Position numbers and translations under genes: made by a program. This document shows, piece after piece, positions 43,941 through 53,339 of a stretch of 64,000 nt of DNA (its first letter is position 1; the number at the start of each line of letters is the position of its first letter). The stretch is from DAITQM01 sp036832975 (GTDB lineage: Bacteria; Pseudomonadota; Gammaproteobacteria; Xanthomonadales; Wenzhouxiangellaceae), in NCBI GenBank assembly GCA_036832975.1, contig DAITQM010000013.1, forward strand, positions 15,261 to 79,260, in the 5' to 3' direction. Under the pieces are notes generated by a model. That model saw only the letters and a program-made list of their open reading frames with translations. It did not search any database and was not told the DNA's origin.

Positions 43941-44494
43941 GCGCGGCCGGCCGTCAGGTCTGGGCGCAGGCGCGCCGCCTGGCGGAGCAGCAGCACCGCG
44001 CCGCGCACGTATTCGACCAGTTCCATCAGTGCCGCTTCTTCTTCATCATCATCTTCATCGTTCGACGCGCTTGTTGCCTGTGTGATCGCCGCCAGGTCGG
44101 GCAGGATTTCCTCGCCCTCGGGCAGAGCGCAGATCGCCGGATTATGCGCCAAGCCGGCCAGCAAGCCCGCGCACCACGAGGCCAGCGCCGCGGCGCGGGC
44201 GGCGCGCGGCGCGTCGTCGGGCGGCAGATAGAGCATGAAATCGAATGCCTCGGCGTCGAGTTCGCGGCGCAACGCGCCGATCACGATCTCGAACGTCGCC
44301 GCGCCGATCGGGGCTTCGCCCCCGCTGAGTTCGCGGAACGCGGTGTACAGCATGGCGCTTGGCGCCCGGTCGTCGCCGCCGACCGCCAGGCCGGTGATCA
44401 GGCCGTGCATTTCCGCCGCTTCGCGCTCGTCGTGCGCCTGCATCGCCCGGCGCCAGGCGAGGCGGCCTTCGGGTGTATTCAGCGGTTGGATCAT
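43937..44494 (-). CDS. UPF0149 family protein (YgfB-like)
   Basis: 185 aa, helical. AEMHGLITGLAVGGDD, FDFMLYLPPDDAPRAARAAA, LASWCAGLLAGLAH and a late acidic run (DEDDDEEEAALMELVEYVRG) are the YgfB/YecA-type pattern; no SEC-C metal motif follows. The gene sits upstream of pepP exactly as ygfB does in E. coli. Its role is little known, with some members affecting gene regulation. Start choices are ATG 44494, 44536 or 44569; 44494 is preferred because homology begins there. No ribosome-binding site decides it. Confidence 0.85.
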   Translation of the reverse strand: MIQPLNTPEGRLAWRRAMQAHDEREAAEMHGLITGLAVGGDDRAPSAMLYTAFRELSGGEAPIGAATFEIVIGALRRELDAEAFDFMLYLPPDDAPRAARAAALASWCAGLLAGLAHNPAICALPEGEEILPDLAAITQATSASNDEDDDEEEAALMELVEYVRGAVLLLRQAARLRPDLTAGRA

Positions 44495-44706
44495 CCGAGG
44501 CGGGGCGGCAGAGAGCGGCGCATCTAGCAATCGTATCATTTTCCGGGGTATCATCAGCTTGCAGCGCATTTTGAAACTCGGGCTGAAGAATGAAGCGGGG
44601 GAATATCGCGGCCCACCGCGCCGCCTGCCGGCCGGCGAGCCACGCTCCGCAAGGAGAGTTTTCGACTGCCTGGGGGCAGCGCCAAACCCATCGCTTGGAA
44701 AGCATC

Positions 44707-44931
44707 ATGAGTAAAAAAGAGACGGTTCTGGAGACCTGCGATCAGATCGAACACCAAATCGACGGAATATTGGAGACCTGCGCCCGTCTCCAGGAAGAGA
44801 ACCGCTCGCTTTTGGTCCGCCAGGAAGCGCTGATCACCGAGCGCGCCGCCCTGGTCACCAAAAACGAACAGGCGCGCTCCAAGGTCGAGGCGATGATCGC
44901 CCGCCTGCGGACCATGGAGCAACACGCCTAA
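44707..44931 (+). CDS. ZapB-like coiled-coil protein (TIGR02449 type)
   Basis: 74 aa, almost wholly a coiled coil (IEHQIDGILETCARLQEENR, SLLVRQEALITERAALV, SKVEAMIARLRTMEQHA). Proteins of this small family are encoded immediately before zapA in many gammaproteobacteria and are thought to help the division ring. ATG 44707 begins the conserved sequence; zapA starts 30 bp later. Divergent from ygfB. Confidence 0.85.
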   Translation: MSKKETVLETCDQIEHQIDGILETCARLQEENRSLLVRQEALITERAALVTKNEQARSKVEAMIARLRTMEQHA

Positions 44932-44961
44932 GCGTTCGCCCGCCACGAACTCGAAGCCGTT

Positions 44962-45246
44962 ATGGAACCGATCGTCGTACACATTTTGGACAAGGAATTG
45001 CGCGTCGCCTGCCCGCCGGATGAACGTGAGGCATTGCACGCCGCGGCCCTCGATCTGGATCGCCGCATGCGGCAGATCCGCAATCAATCGCGCAGTCTGT
45101 CGCTGGAAAGTCTGGCCCTGATGAGCGCCTTGAATTTGGCCGGCGAACTGTTGCAAGCCCGCGAGCGCGAGCAGCAGCTCGAAGCCCTCACCGCCCGCCT
45201 CAAAACCCTCAGCAGCCGTCTGGAACGCCGTTTGCAGAATGAATGA
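44962..45246 (+). CDS. zapA: Cell-division protein ZapA
   Basis: 94 aa. The N-terminal strand-rich part (VVHILDKELRVACPPDEREA) and LHAAALDLDRRMRQIRNQSR lead into the coiled coil SLESLALMSALNLAGELLQA. ZapA crosslinks FtsZ filaments at midcell. The 6S RNA gene follows, as in E. coli and relatives. Complete. Confidence 0.94.
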   Translation: MEPIVVHILDKELRVACPPDEREALHAAALDLDRRMRQIRNQSRSLSLESLALMSALNLAGELLQAREREQQLEALTARLKTLSSRLERRLQNE

Positions 45247-45278
45247 TCGCCGCCGCGTAGCCGCGGTGCGCAGGCCGC

Positions 45279-45307
45279 TTGCCGCTGCCTCCGGATGGCG
45301 TTAAACT
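45279..45307 (+). promoter_or_regulatory. 6S RNA promoter
   Basis: TTGCCG (45279-45284), 17 bp, TAAACT (45302-45307). The predicted start lies at 45314-45315, the base of the terminal 6S stem. Confidence 0.6.
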
Positions 45308-45314
45308 GGGTTCA

Positions 45315-45501
45315 GGCGTTCTCTGTAGCGTACGCCAGCGGGTCGTCAAAGCCTTGTCCCTATATCGTTTTATCGGGAAGGCCAATCCGCTCCGGTGTGC
45401 AAGTTCGCCAGCGAGCGAAAAGCCTTAAGGTGCGGCCAGTCTACCCACTTGAACCTCCGGTTCAAGGTCCCCGGCCCGCAGCGGCGCTCGCGGAGAACGC
45501 C
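45315..45501 (+). ncRNA. ssrS: 6S RNA
   Basis: Regulator that mimics an open promoter and binds sigma-70 RNA polymerase. The ends pair GGCGTTCTC (45315-45323) with GAGAACGCC (45493-45501). Conserved internal parts: GAAAAGCCTTAAGGTGCGG and CACTTGAACCTCCGGTTCAAG, which align with E. coli GAGAAGCCTTAAA and CCTTGAACCAAGGGTTCAAG. It lies between zapA and the 5-formyl-THF cyclo-ligase gene, its classical place. About 187 nt. Confidence 0.92.
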
Positions 45502-45582
45502 ACCGTTGAACGGGCCCAGCGGGGCCGTGATCACCGCCGGCCGACCGGCAGCCTCCCAGGCTTGTTCGCGGATGGTTGTACG

Positions 45583-46206
45583 ATGCCACCACCTTCGCCA
45601 AAATCCGCGTCGCGAGCGCGCGCCAGACAACGGCGCGCCGCTCTCGAACCCGGCGTGCGCGCCGAACTCGATCGCCGGATCGGCGCCCACCTTCTCAACT
45701 GGTCCATCGAACACCCGTGCCGCCGCCTTGCCGCCTACTGGCCCGTGCGCGGCGAGGTCGATCTGCGTCCGGCGCTTTATGAATTGGCCGCGGCCGGGCG
45801 CGAGATCTATCTGCCATGCCTGAATGGCGAAGCGCCCGGTGTCATGACTTTCCGCCGCTGGGCCGCGGCGCCGGGCGAAGCCGGGATGACCCCGAACCGT
45901 TATGGCATCCCCGAACCGCTGACCGGCGCACGGTGCCCGGTCGCGGGGCTCGATCTCGTTCTCGTCCCGCTTTTGGCATTCAGCGCCGATGGGGCGCGCC
46001 TCGGATCCGGCGCCGGGTATTACGACCGGGCGCTGGCCGGCCGGTCCGCGCCGCCACCACTGATCGCCGGCGTCGCCTATGGTTTGCAGGAAGTGGACCA
46101 GGTGCCGCAGGATCCGTGGGATATCCCCCTCGAAGCGGTGCTGACCGATCGCGGTCTGTGGCATTTTGCCGCCGCACCGCACCCGCCACAGGTCACCGGC
46201 CGATGA
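45583..46206 (+). CDS. 5-formyltetrahydrofolate cyclo-ligase
   Basis: 207 aa; converts 5-formyl-THF to 5,10-methenyl-THF using ATP. RARARQRRAALEPGVR at the N-terminus, AAYWPVRGEVDLRPALYELA, MTPNRYGIPEP, DLVLVPLLAFSADGARLGSG and AGYYDRALAG are the family blocks, the last including the nucleotide-binding loop. ATG 45583 is used; a longer open frame would run back into the 6S RNA gene. It overlaps the EVE gene by 4 bp. The E. coli equivalent is ygfA (fau). Confidence 0.92.
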   Translation: MPPPSPKSASRARARQRRAALEPGVRAELDRRIGAHLLNWSIEHPCRRLAAYWPVRGEVDLRPALYELAAAGREIYLPCLNGEAPGVMTFRRWAAAPGEAGMTPNRYGIPEPLTGARCPVAGLDLVLVPLLAFSADGARLGSGAGYYDRALAGRSAPPPLIAGVAYGLQEVDQVPQDPWDIPLEAVLTDRGLWHFAAAPHPPQVTGR

Positions 46207-46667
46207 CCGCATGCTGGCTGGTCAAAAGCGAACCGTCGACCTACGGCATCGACGATCTGGCACGCGACGGCGTCACTCCGTGGGACGGAGTGCGCAACTA
46301 CCAGGCGCGCAATTTCATGCGCACCGGTATGCAGCGCGGCGAGCCGGTGTTGTTTTATCACTCCAGCACCAAGATTCCGGCGGTCACCGGCCTGGCCCGC
46401 GTCGCCGGCGAAAGCTATCCCGATCCGACGCAGTTCGATCCCACCTCGCGCTATTACGATCCGCAAAGCCGCCGGGATGCACCGCGCTGGTGGCTCGTCG
46501 ACCTCACCTATGTGCGGCATTTACGCCGCCCCGTCGGGCTGGATCGGTTGCGGGCGCAAGGCGCGAAGCTAGCCGGACTGCAACTGCTCGCCCGCGGCAA
46601 CCGGCTGTCGGTGATGCCGGTCTCGGCGGAACATTTCGCGGCGATCCTCGAATTGGAAAACGGATGA
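46203..46667 (+). CDS. EVE-domain protein
   Basis: 154 aa with the EVE fold (ACWLVKSEPSTYGIDDLARD, TPWDGVRNYQARNFMRTGM, GEPVLFYHSS, PAVTGLARVAGESYPD, WWLVDLTYVRHLRRPVGL). EVE proteins are thought to recognise modified bases in DNA or RNA. It overlaps the cyclo-ligase and rpiA genes by 4 bp each (ATGA), so it is a housekeeping operon member here. The target is unknown. Confidence 0.9.
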   Translation: MTACWLVKSEPSTYGIDDLARDGVTPWDGVRNYQARNFMRTGMQRGEPVLFYHSSTKIPAVTGLARVAGESYPDPTQFDPTSRYYDPQSRRDAPRWWLVDLTYVRHLRRPVGLDRLRAQGAKLAGLQLLARGNRLSVMPVSAEHFAAILELENG

Positions 46668-47341
46668 ATCAACATGTCCTCAAACAACAGGTCGCGCAGC
46701 ACGCTGTGCGCTATATCGCCGACGGCATGGTGCTCGGCGTCGGCACCGGCAGCACCGTCAACTGTCTGATCGAGGCCCTGGCCGCAAGTGCGCTCAAACT
46801 CGAAGCGGCCGTCTCGAGTTCGGATGAGACCAGCCGCCGGTTGGCCGCCGCCGGCATCCCGCTCATCGATCTCAACGCCGCCGGCAGCCTCGATCTGTAC
46901 CTCGACGGAGCCGATGAAATCGACCCCGACCTCAGGCTGATCAAAGGCGGCGGCGGGGCGTTGACCCGCGAAAAAATCATCGCCGAGGCGGCGTCGCGTT
47001 TCATCTGCATCGCCGATCACAGCAAGTGCGTTCGCGTCCTCGGCCGGTTTCCGCTGCCGGTCGAAGTGATCCCGCTGGCCCGCAGTCTCGTCGCCCGTAA
47101 ACTCGCCGCCCTCGGCGGCCGACCGGTGTGGCGCGAAGGGGTGGTGACCGATAACGGCGGCTGGATTCTCGACACCCACGACCTTGACCTCGTCGATCCG
47201 CCGGCCATCGAAACCCGCATCAACCAAATCCCCGGCGTCATCACCGTCGGCCTGTTCGCCCACCGCCCCGCCGACCTGGCGCTGATCGCCACCCCCACCG
47301 GCAGCGAAGAACGCCGCCCGGCTCACGCCCCGGGACGTTAG
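46664..47341 (+). CDS. rpiA: Ribose-5-phosphate isomerase A
   Basis: 225 aa. LGVGTGSTVNCLIEALA (phosphate loop), VSSSDETSRRLAAAGIPLID, LDGADEIDPDLRLIKGGGGA, LTREKIIAEAA (catalytic Glu after LTRE) and FPLPVEVIPLARSLVARKL define the enzyme, which interconverts ribose 5-phosphate and ribulose 5-phosphate. It is the last gene of its operon; its TAG overlaps the stop of the convergent flavoprotein gene. Confidence 0.96.
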   Translation: MNQHVLKQQVAQHAVRYIADGMVLGVGTGSTVNCLIEALAASALKLEAAVSSSDETSRRLAAAGIPLIDLNAAGSLDLYLDGADEIDPDLRLIKGGGGALTREKIIAEAASRFICIADHSKCVRVLGRFPLPVEVIPLARSLVARKLAALGGRPVWREGVVTDNGGWILDTHDLDLVDPPAIETRINQIPGVITVGLFAHRPADLALIATPTGSEERRPAHAPGR

Positions 47342-49407
47342 CGTTTGAAAGGAACCTCGCGGCAGGGGTGGTCGAGTTCGCGGGCGTAGCGGTGGCCGGA
47401 ATAGACCGCGTGGGCGATCAGACCCGGGGCTTCGGCGTCGCCGATCAGGCGGACGGTCGCGATGCCGGCCGCCGCCCAATCGGATTCGCGGGCGGCCAGT
47501 TCGCGGTACAGCGCGTCGTCCGGCAGGCGCGAGGTCACGGCGATCAGTGCGGCGCAAGGCAGCGTGCTTTCCCTGCCGTTCCAGACATCGGTGAGCACCA
47601 GGTGATCGGCGGCGAGCGCCTTGATATTGTGGGAGACAAGCACGGTGACGTTCAGTGCGGCAAGCCGGTGGCGCAGATGCGGGTAATCGAGCGTGTTCCG
47701 GCACCAGGCGGCCAACTGGTCGGCCGGGGTCGTCAGCGTCACGCGCCGGCCGGTCGCGGCGACCGCTTCGGCGATGACGCCGGCGGTATAAAACTCGTCG
47801 TCGTCGAAAATCACGACGTCGCCGGCCGGAAAAGCATCGCGCTCCAACACCCCGTCCAGGATATCGTCCGGGGTAAAAACCGGGTGGCGAGCGAAGCCGG
47901 CGATAAAACACTCGCCGTCTGCGGTGTAAGCATTGCTGCGGCCGAAGCCGTCGCGCCGCCAATGACTGCCGGTGGCGAGCGCCACGTGCCGGGCGCCGAA
48001 TTCGAGCACCGTTGCGGCGTCGAGTGGCGATTCGCGGTACAGACTTGCGTTCGGCATCGCCGCCAGCCGGCCGAGCCGCCAGTCGCGGACCCTGGCCCAT
48101 TCGGCGAGTCCCGGCAGTCGCGCTTCGCGGCTCACCCGGCCGCCGAGTTCGCGTCCGGCCTCGGCCAGGTGGACTTCGTAGCCTCTCTGGCCTAAGGCGC
48201 GGGCGGCTTCGAGACCGGCCGGGCCGCCGCCGGCGATCAGGATCCGGGCATCGGTCGCCGCCGGCGCGATCCGTTCCGGGTGCCAGCCCTTGCGCCACTC
48301 CTCGCCCATCGTCGGGTTTTGCGTGCAGCGGATCGGGGTCGAGGTCATGTCGCCGCTGACGCATATGTTGCAGCCGATGCACTCGCGGATTTCGTCGCTG
48401 CGCCCCTGCTCGATCTTCAGCGGCAAAAACGGATCGGCGATCGACGGCCGGGCGGCGCCGATCATATCGAGTATGCCGCGCCGGATCTGCGCCGCCATCG
48501 TATCGGGCGACGTGAAGCGGCCGACGCCGACGACCGGCCTGGTTGTCGTCTTTTTGACAAAGGCGATAAACGGTTCCTGCGCGCCTTCGGCGGCGTAGCG
48601 CGATGGGATCGAGTCGTTGTACCAGGCGGCGATATTGACATCCCACAGATCGGGCAATTCGGCGAGCAGGGCGACGATGTCCTGCGCTTCGGCGAGGGTC
48701 ACGCCGCCGTCGCCGAGCAGTTCCTCGGTGGCGAAGCGCAGCGCCACGGCGCAGCGGTCGCCGACCGCCTCGCGGGTATCGAGCAACAGTTCTTTGAGCA
48801 GGCGGGCGCGGTTTTCGAGACGGCCGCCGTATTCGTCAAGCCGGTGGTTGCGCCGGCGCTGCAGGAAGTGCATGGCCAACGACAGATCGTGCGCGGCGTA
48901 AACATAAACGATATCGAAGCCGGCACGCCGGGCGCGGCGCGCGGCGTCGCAGTGCCAGCGGCGGTATTCGGCGATATCGCGTTTGCTCATCGCCCGCGCC
49001 TGTTGCGGGTAGCCGTATTTGCTCGGCTGGTGCGAGGGGGCGATCAGGATTTCGCGGGAATAAAGATTGGACGCCGTCGGGCCGTTGTGCGTCAGTTCGA
49101 TTGCGGCCAGCGCTCCGTGGGCGTGGACTTTGTCGCACAGCAAAGCCAGCGGTGGAATGTCGCGGTCATCCCATAACCGCGCTTCGACATACGGCGACAC
49201 ATCGCCGCTTGGGTGGATTTCGCATTCCTCGGTCGCAATCACCGCCCAGCCGCCTTCGGCTTTCACTTCGCGCATCGCGGCGTGCGCCTCAGACATCGCA
49301 TGCCCCATGCCGTTGCAGTGCGGCACCTGGAAGAACCGATTTTTCGCCGTCACCGGCCCGATGGTCACCGGCGTGAAGAGAATATCGTAACGCGACGGGC
49401 GGCCCAC
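47338..49407 (-). CDS. OYE-type Fe-S flavoprotein oxidoreductase (trimethylamine dehydrogenase / dienoyl-CoA reductase family)
   Basis: 689 aa. Residues 1-350 form an Old-Yellow-Enzyme FMN barrel (FTPVTIGPVTAKNRFFQVPH, AIELTHNGPTASNLYSR, HFLQRRRNHRLDEYGGRLEN, VGRFTSPDTM). CIGCNICVSGDMTSTPIRCT supplies the four cysteines of a 4Fe-4S cluster. The C-terminal half has a dinucleotide domain (ILIAGGGPAGLEAARALGQR). The CIGCNxC and PIRCTQN pattern is nearer to trimethylamine/dimethylamine dehydrogenases and methylproline demethylases than to dienoyl-CoA reductase, so an N-demethylating role is possible but unproven. Single gene. Confidence 0.86.
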   Translation of the reverse strand: MGRPSRYDILFTPVTIGPVTAKNRFFQVPHCNGMGHAMSEAHAAMREVKAEGGWAVIATEECEIHPSGDVSPYVEARLWDDRDIPPLALLCDKVHAHGALAAIELTHNGPTASNLYSREILIAPSHQPSKYGYPQQARAMSKRDIAEYRRWHCDAARRARRAGFDIVYVYAAHDLSLAMHFLQRRRNHRLDEYGGRLENRARLLKELLLDTREAVGDRCAVALRFATEELLGDGGVTLAEAQDIVALLAELPDLWDVNIAAWYNDSIPSRYAAEGAQEPFIAFVKKTTTRPVVGVGRFTSPDTMAAQIRRGILDMIGAARPSIADPFLPLKIEQGRSDEIRECIGCNICVSGDMTSTPIRCTQNPTMGEEWRKGWHPERIAPAATDARILIAGGGPAGLEAARALGQRGYEVHLAEAGRELGGRVSREARLPGLAEWARVRDWRLGRLAAMPNASLYRESPLDAATVLEFGARHVALATGSHWRRDGFGRSNAYTADGECFIAGFARHPVFTPDDILDGVLERDAFPAGDVVIFDDDEFYTAGVIAEAVAATGRRVTLTTPADQLAAWCRNTLDYPHLRHRLAALNVTVLVSHNIKALAADHLVLTDVWNGRESTLPCAALIAVTSRLPDDALYRELAARESDWAAAGIATVRLIGDAEAPGLIAHAVYSGHRYARELDHPCREVPFKR

Positions 49408-49472
49408 GCGAGGTAAAAGCCGGCGCCGCGGCTCAGCCTGAACGGTTCACGACCCGGTCCGGATCCCGGAAC

Positions 49473-51992
49473 TCAGATCCGGATCAAGCGCCGCAGCCAA
49501 AGCACGAGGGCCGGCAGCAGGACAATCGCCCCGATCATGTTGACCAGGAACATGAACGATAACAAAAGACCCATGTCGGCCTGAAACTTGAGCGCCGAGA
49601 ACAGCCAGGTGCCGACGCCGGCGGCCAGCGTCAAGGCAGTGAAGACCACCGCCCGGCCGGTCAACCTGAGCGCCCGGTAATACGCTTCGCCGATCTCCAG
49701 GCCCTCTTCCATCAACTCCGCCAGGCGGCTGTAAATGTATATCCCGTAATCGACGCCGATGCCGACGCCAAGGGCGACCACCGGCAGGGTGTTGACCTTG
49801 AGACCGATGCCGAGATAGGCCATCAGGGTGTATGCCAGGTAGGAGACGATGGCCAATGGCAGAACGATGGCCAGCGTGGCACTCAGTGAGCGGAAAGTGA
49901 CCAGGCAAAGAACGACGATCGCGGCATAGACCCAAAACAGGATCGGTGTCTGGGCCGCCGAAACGACCTCGTTGACCGCGGCCATGACGCCGACGTTGCC
50001 GGTCGCCAGCCTGAAGCGCAGGCACGAGCCTTCGGCGGTAATGGCCTTGCAGGTATCACCGTCGGTGAGTGGTGGCAAGGCCGCCGCACCCCTCAGCGGC
50101 TCGCCGTCCAGCGCCGCGGCCGCGGCGGGCGGCGGTGCCTCGATCAGCATTTCGGGGTCGAGATTGAGTTCGCTGCGCAGTTCCTTCACCCGCGAGACGA
50201 CGCGGCGGATGGTTTCGGCCTTGTGGTCTTCGGTGAAGATCAGAATCGGCATGGCGCTGCAATCGCGGTTCAAAAGGCCGGTATCGGTCTCGATGTTGCC
50301 AAGCGCCTGGCGCATCACGTAGTTGTCGCGCGACAGGACGCGCCAGTGCAGATTGCCTTCGTTCCAACCGGCATTGATCAGCTTGGCGATCTGCGGCAGG
50401 GAAATCACTTTCTGCACACCCTCGACGTTGTTGATCAGCCAGGCGAAGTCGTCGATGTTGCGCATCACCGAGTAGTCCTCGGTACACGCCTGGGCAGTCG
50501 TCTCGCCAATCACGCCGATCACGTCGACACCAAGCGCGAAGCGGTGGCTGATCAGGTTGGCGTCCTGGTTGTAACGCGACGACTGCCGGAGTTCGGGCAC
50601 GCCGGCCTGCGAATCGCCGATCTGCACCTGCTGGCTTTTGGCGAAGCCGAAGGCGAACAACACGGCGCCGACGGTGATCGCGGCCAGTGCCGGGCGCGGC
50701 CGGGCGAATGCGGCGAGCCATTGCCACAGTTTGTGGTGCTCGCCGGCCTTGCGATAAAGACGCTCGCGGTAACGTTGTTCGCCGCCGACGTGGATGTACG
50801 ACAACAGGACCGGCAGCAGCACGAGGTTGGTCAGGATAATGACCGCGACACCGACGCTGGCGGTGATCGCCAATTCCTGGATGATGCGGATGTTGATGAA
50901 CAAGATGGTCATAAAACCGATCGTGTCGCTGAGCAGGGCGATGGCGCCCGGCGCCAGCAGTTTGCGGAAGGCGCCGCGCGCCGCGCTCAAGCCATCGGCG
51001 ATCGGCAGCGCATCGAGGCTGAGATTCTCCGCCCGGCAGGCGTCGGGCGAGCGGCCGGCGAAAAACTTTTCGATCGTGTAAGCGGTGATCATCTGCACGC
51101 CGTGGCTGACGCCGATCGCAAAAATCAAAAACGGCGTCAGGATGTTCATCGGATCGATGCCGAAGCCGAACAGCCTGAGGGCGCCAAGCTGCCAGATGAC
51201 GGCGATGATCGAACAGGCCAGAGGGAGTATGGTCAGTTTTACCGAACGGGTGAACCAGTAGAGCAGGGCGGCGGTCAACAACAGGGCGATAAAGAAAAAG
51301 CCGACGACGCTTTTCGCGCCGTCGGCGATGTCGCCGACGATTTTGGCGAAGCCGATGATATGGATGCTGAGCGCTTCGTTCTCGAAATCGGTACGGATCT
51401 GCTCGAGGCGCCGGGCGATGTCCTGGTAGTCGATTTTTTCGCCGGTTTGCGGGTCGTTCTCCATCAAATTGGCCCACACCATCGCGCCGCCGAAATCCTC
51501 GGCGACCAGGCGCCCGATCTCGCCCGATTTGACGATGTTGCCGCGCACCCGTTCGAACATTGCCGGCGACGGTGCGAAATCGGCGGGGATGACGTTACCG
51601 CCGGCGAAACCGTCCTCGACGATCTCGGTGAAGCGGACGTTGGGTGTGAACAATGAGCGGACGCTGGCCCGTTCGACGCCGGGAATGAAAAAAACGCGGT
51701 TGGTGATTTCTTCCAGAGCCTTGAAATAATCGGCGTCGAACATGTCGCCGTCTTTGGCCATCAAGGCGACCAGTACCCGGTTGGCGCCGCCGAATTCCTG
51801 GTAGAACTGAAACGTTTGCATGTACTCGTGTTCGAGCGGCAATTGCTTCATGAAGCCGGCGTCAACCTTCAGTTGGCTGGCAAGACCCAGCATCAATAAG
51901 GTCAGCAAGGCAAACAGTGCCAGGACCAGAGGCCGGCGGGCGAAGACCAGGTTTTCCACGGACTGCCGCCAGCCGGTGATGGGTTTGTTCAT
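49473..51992 (-). CDS. RND/MMPL-family exporter
   Basis: 839 aa with the two-times-six membrane layout of RND proteins. The first periplasmic loop begins after LVLALFALLTLLMLGLASQL; sterol-sensing-like segments include FFFIALLLTAALLYWFTRS, LTPFLIFAIGVSHGVQMI and VALGVGIGVDYGIYIYSRLA. This is the single-gene type of exporter associated with hydrophobic molecules. It is the last gene of the envelope cluster and overlaps the YCF48-like gene by 4 bp. No membrane-fusion protein or TolC homologue is nearby. Substrate unknown. Confidence 0.88.
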   Translation of the reverse strand: MNKPITGWRQSVENLVFARRPLVLALFALLTLLMLGLASQLKVDAGFMKQLPLEHEYMQTFQFYQEFGGANRVLVALMAKDGDMFDADYFKALEEITNRVFFIPGVERASVRSLFTPNVRFTEIVEDGFAGGNVIPADFAPSPAMFERVRGNIVKSGEIGRLVAEDFGGAMVWANLMENDPQTGEKIDYQDIARRLEQIRTDFENEALSIHIIGFAKIVGDIADGAKSVVGFFFIALLLTAALLYWFTRSVKLTILPLACSIIAVIWQLGALRLFGFGIDPMNILTPFLIFAIGVSHGVQMITAYTIEKFFAGRSPDACRAENLSLDALPIADGLSAARGAFRKLLAPGAIALLSDTIGFMTILFINIRIIQELAITASVGVAVIILTNLVLLPVLLSYIHVGGEQRYRERLYRKAGEHHKLWQWLAAFARPRPALAAITVGAVLFAFGFAKSQQVQIGDSQAGVPELRQSSRYNQDANLISHRFALGVDVIGVIGETTAQACTEDYSVMRNIDDFAWLINNVEGVQKVISLPQIAKLINAGWNEGNLHWRVLSRDNYVMRQALGNIETDTGLLNRDCSAMPILIFTEDHKAETIRRVVSRVKELRSELNLDPEMLIEAPPPAAAAALDGEPLRGAAALPPLTDGDTCKAITAEGSCLRFRLATGNVGVMAAVNEVVSAAQTPILFWVYAAIVVLCLVTFRSLSATLAIVLPLAIVSYLAYTLMAYLGIGLKVNTLPVVALGVGIGVDYGIYIYSRLAELMEEGLEIGEAYYRALRLTGRAVVFTALTLAAGVGTWLFSALKFQADMGLLLSFMFLVNMIGAIVLLPALVLWLRRLIRI

Positions 51993-53137
51993 GGCTGCGA
52001 GGCCTCCGCGCTAAAAGGAATTTGTTTTACGCCGTCCTCGCCGGCCAGCAGCAGGTGGTCGTCGAGATATAACACGGCGGCCAGATCCTCGCCATCGGGT
52101 AAACGCCGGACGGCCACGCGCGTGGCGCCCGGCGTGCCGCTCAGCAAGGCCCCGTCGGAACCGGCGATGACCCACCGTGCACCGTCGGCCGACAAAGCGG
52201 CGCCGAGCAGGTTCTGGGTGATGCCGGTTTCGACGGCCTGCCAATCGGTGCCGTTGTTGCAACTGCGAAAAACGTGACCGCGTAAGCCGAAAGCGAGCAG
52301 GCAGCGCTCGCTCTCGATAAGCGCGCCGAACAGCGACCCGACATACGGCAGGCGGAAGTGCTGCCAGGTCTCGCCGCGGTTGAAGCTGCGGTAGCCGTTG
52401 CCTTTTTCGGCAACGATCAGCAAGGTGCCGTCGGCCAGTTCGACGATTTGGTTGAGGTGGCATTCGCCGTAATCGAAACAGTCATCGACGAATTCCTCGG
52501 CGGCGGCGTTGATATCGGCGGCGCCGCCGATGTCGTCGTCCTCGAGCCTGTCCTCTTCGTCATCCGGCGCCGCCTCGCCGGTGCTGTCGCCGGCTTCATC
52601 GCCGGCCTCTTCGAGATAATCGTTGATCGACGCGGCGAGCCAGTTCGCGCCGCCGTCCCCGGTGCTCATCATGATGCTGTAGGCGCCGATCGCGATACCG
52701 CTGTCGGCGTCCCAGAAAATGACGTCCATCAGCGGTTGGCGGGCGTCAGGATCGCTATATTGCAAATCCCAGGTTTCGCCCAAGTCGGCGCTCGAGATGA
52801 TGACGCTGTCGTGGCCGACCGCCCACAGACGCCCGTCTTTGAATGTCACGGCATTCAATGTGGCGCGGGTCGGAACCTGCAAGCTTTGTCGCCAAGCGGC
52901 GCCGTCCTCGGAGATCAAAACATGGCCGCGCTGGCCGACCGCGATGAAACGGTCGTTTGCTTTGACCACGTCGAGAACCAGCGACTGTGCGGCAAGGTGG
53001 GCTGGGTAAACGCGTTCGGTAAGTGAAGCCCGTTCGGCCTGATCGGCGGCTGACGGCAGAGCCGCAAACAAGGTTGCGGTGATGACCGCCGCCGGTCCGG
53101 GCGGCAGCGCAAAAACGGGTCGTATGGATCTCATCAT
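51989..53137 (-). CDS. YCF48/BNR-repeat periplasmic protein
   Basis: 382 aa. An N-terminal signal-like segment (ITATLFAALPSAA) is followed by repeated propeller units: FIAVGQRGHVLISEDGAAWR, LWAVGHDSVIISSADLGETW, GNGYRSFNRGETWQHF, GLRGHVFRSCNNGTDWQAV, ARWVIAGSDGALLSG. A very acidic insert (about residues 175-225) interrupts the propeller. Such proteins accompany RND exporters in this recurrent cluster and may scaffold them. A terminator lies between this gene and DUF1329. Confidence 0.83.
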   Translation of the reverse strand: MMRSIRPVFALPPGPAAVITATLFAALPSAADQAERASLTERVYPAHLAAQSLVLDVVKANDRFIAVGQRGHVLISEDGAAWRQSLQVPTRATLNAVTFKDGRLWAVGHDSVIISSADLGETWDLQYSDPDARQPLMDVIFWDADSGIAIGAYSIMMSTGDGGANWLAASINDYLEEAGDEAGDSTGEAAPDDEEDRLEDDDIGGAADINAAAEEFVDDCFDYGECHLNQIVELADGTLLIVAEKGNGYRSFNRGETWQHFRLPYVGSLFGALIESERCLLAFGLRGHVFRSCNNGTDWQAVETGITQNLLGAALSADGARWVIAGSDGALLSGTPGATRVAVRRLPDGEDLAAVLYLDDHLLLAGEDGVKQIPFSAEASQP

Positions 53138-53202
53138 CTCAACCTCGGCGGCCCATGGTGGAACTTAGTTGCGGTATCGCATCGTCATAAGGCAAATCGC
53201 GG

Positions 53203-53247
53203 AAAACGCCGCTACCGCCCCGGATAGATTCCAGAGTGGTAGCGGCG
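53203..53247 (-). terminator. Terminator between the DUF1329 and YCF48-like genes
   Basis: Read leftwards, a perfect 10-bp stem CGCCGCTACC / GGTAGCGGCG (53247-53238 and 53216-53207) is followed by TTTT (53206-53203). It would lower expression of the distal YCF48-RND pair relative to the outer-membrane genes. The remaining bases of 53138-53339 show no gene. Confidence 0.75.
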
Positions 53248-53339
53248 AAGATCATCCGCTTGTCAGTGCGGCCGCAGTGGTCCGGTACACGGTCCGAGCA
53301 GCGGCCCGCCGTCCGTTCCTGACAGCGTCGCCGCGCCGC

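Noticed and set aside
46508..48646. 712-codon minus-strand open frame overlapping rpiA and the flavoprotein gene
   Set aside because: Shadow frame joining two real genes; no conserved motif.
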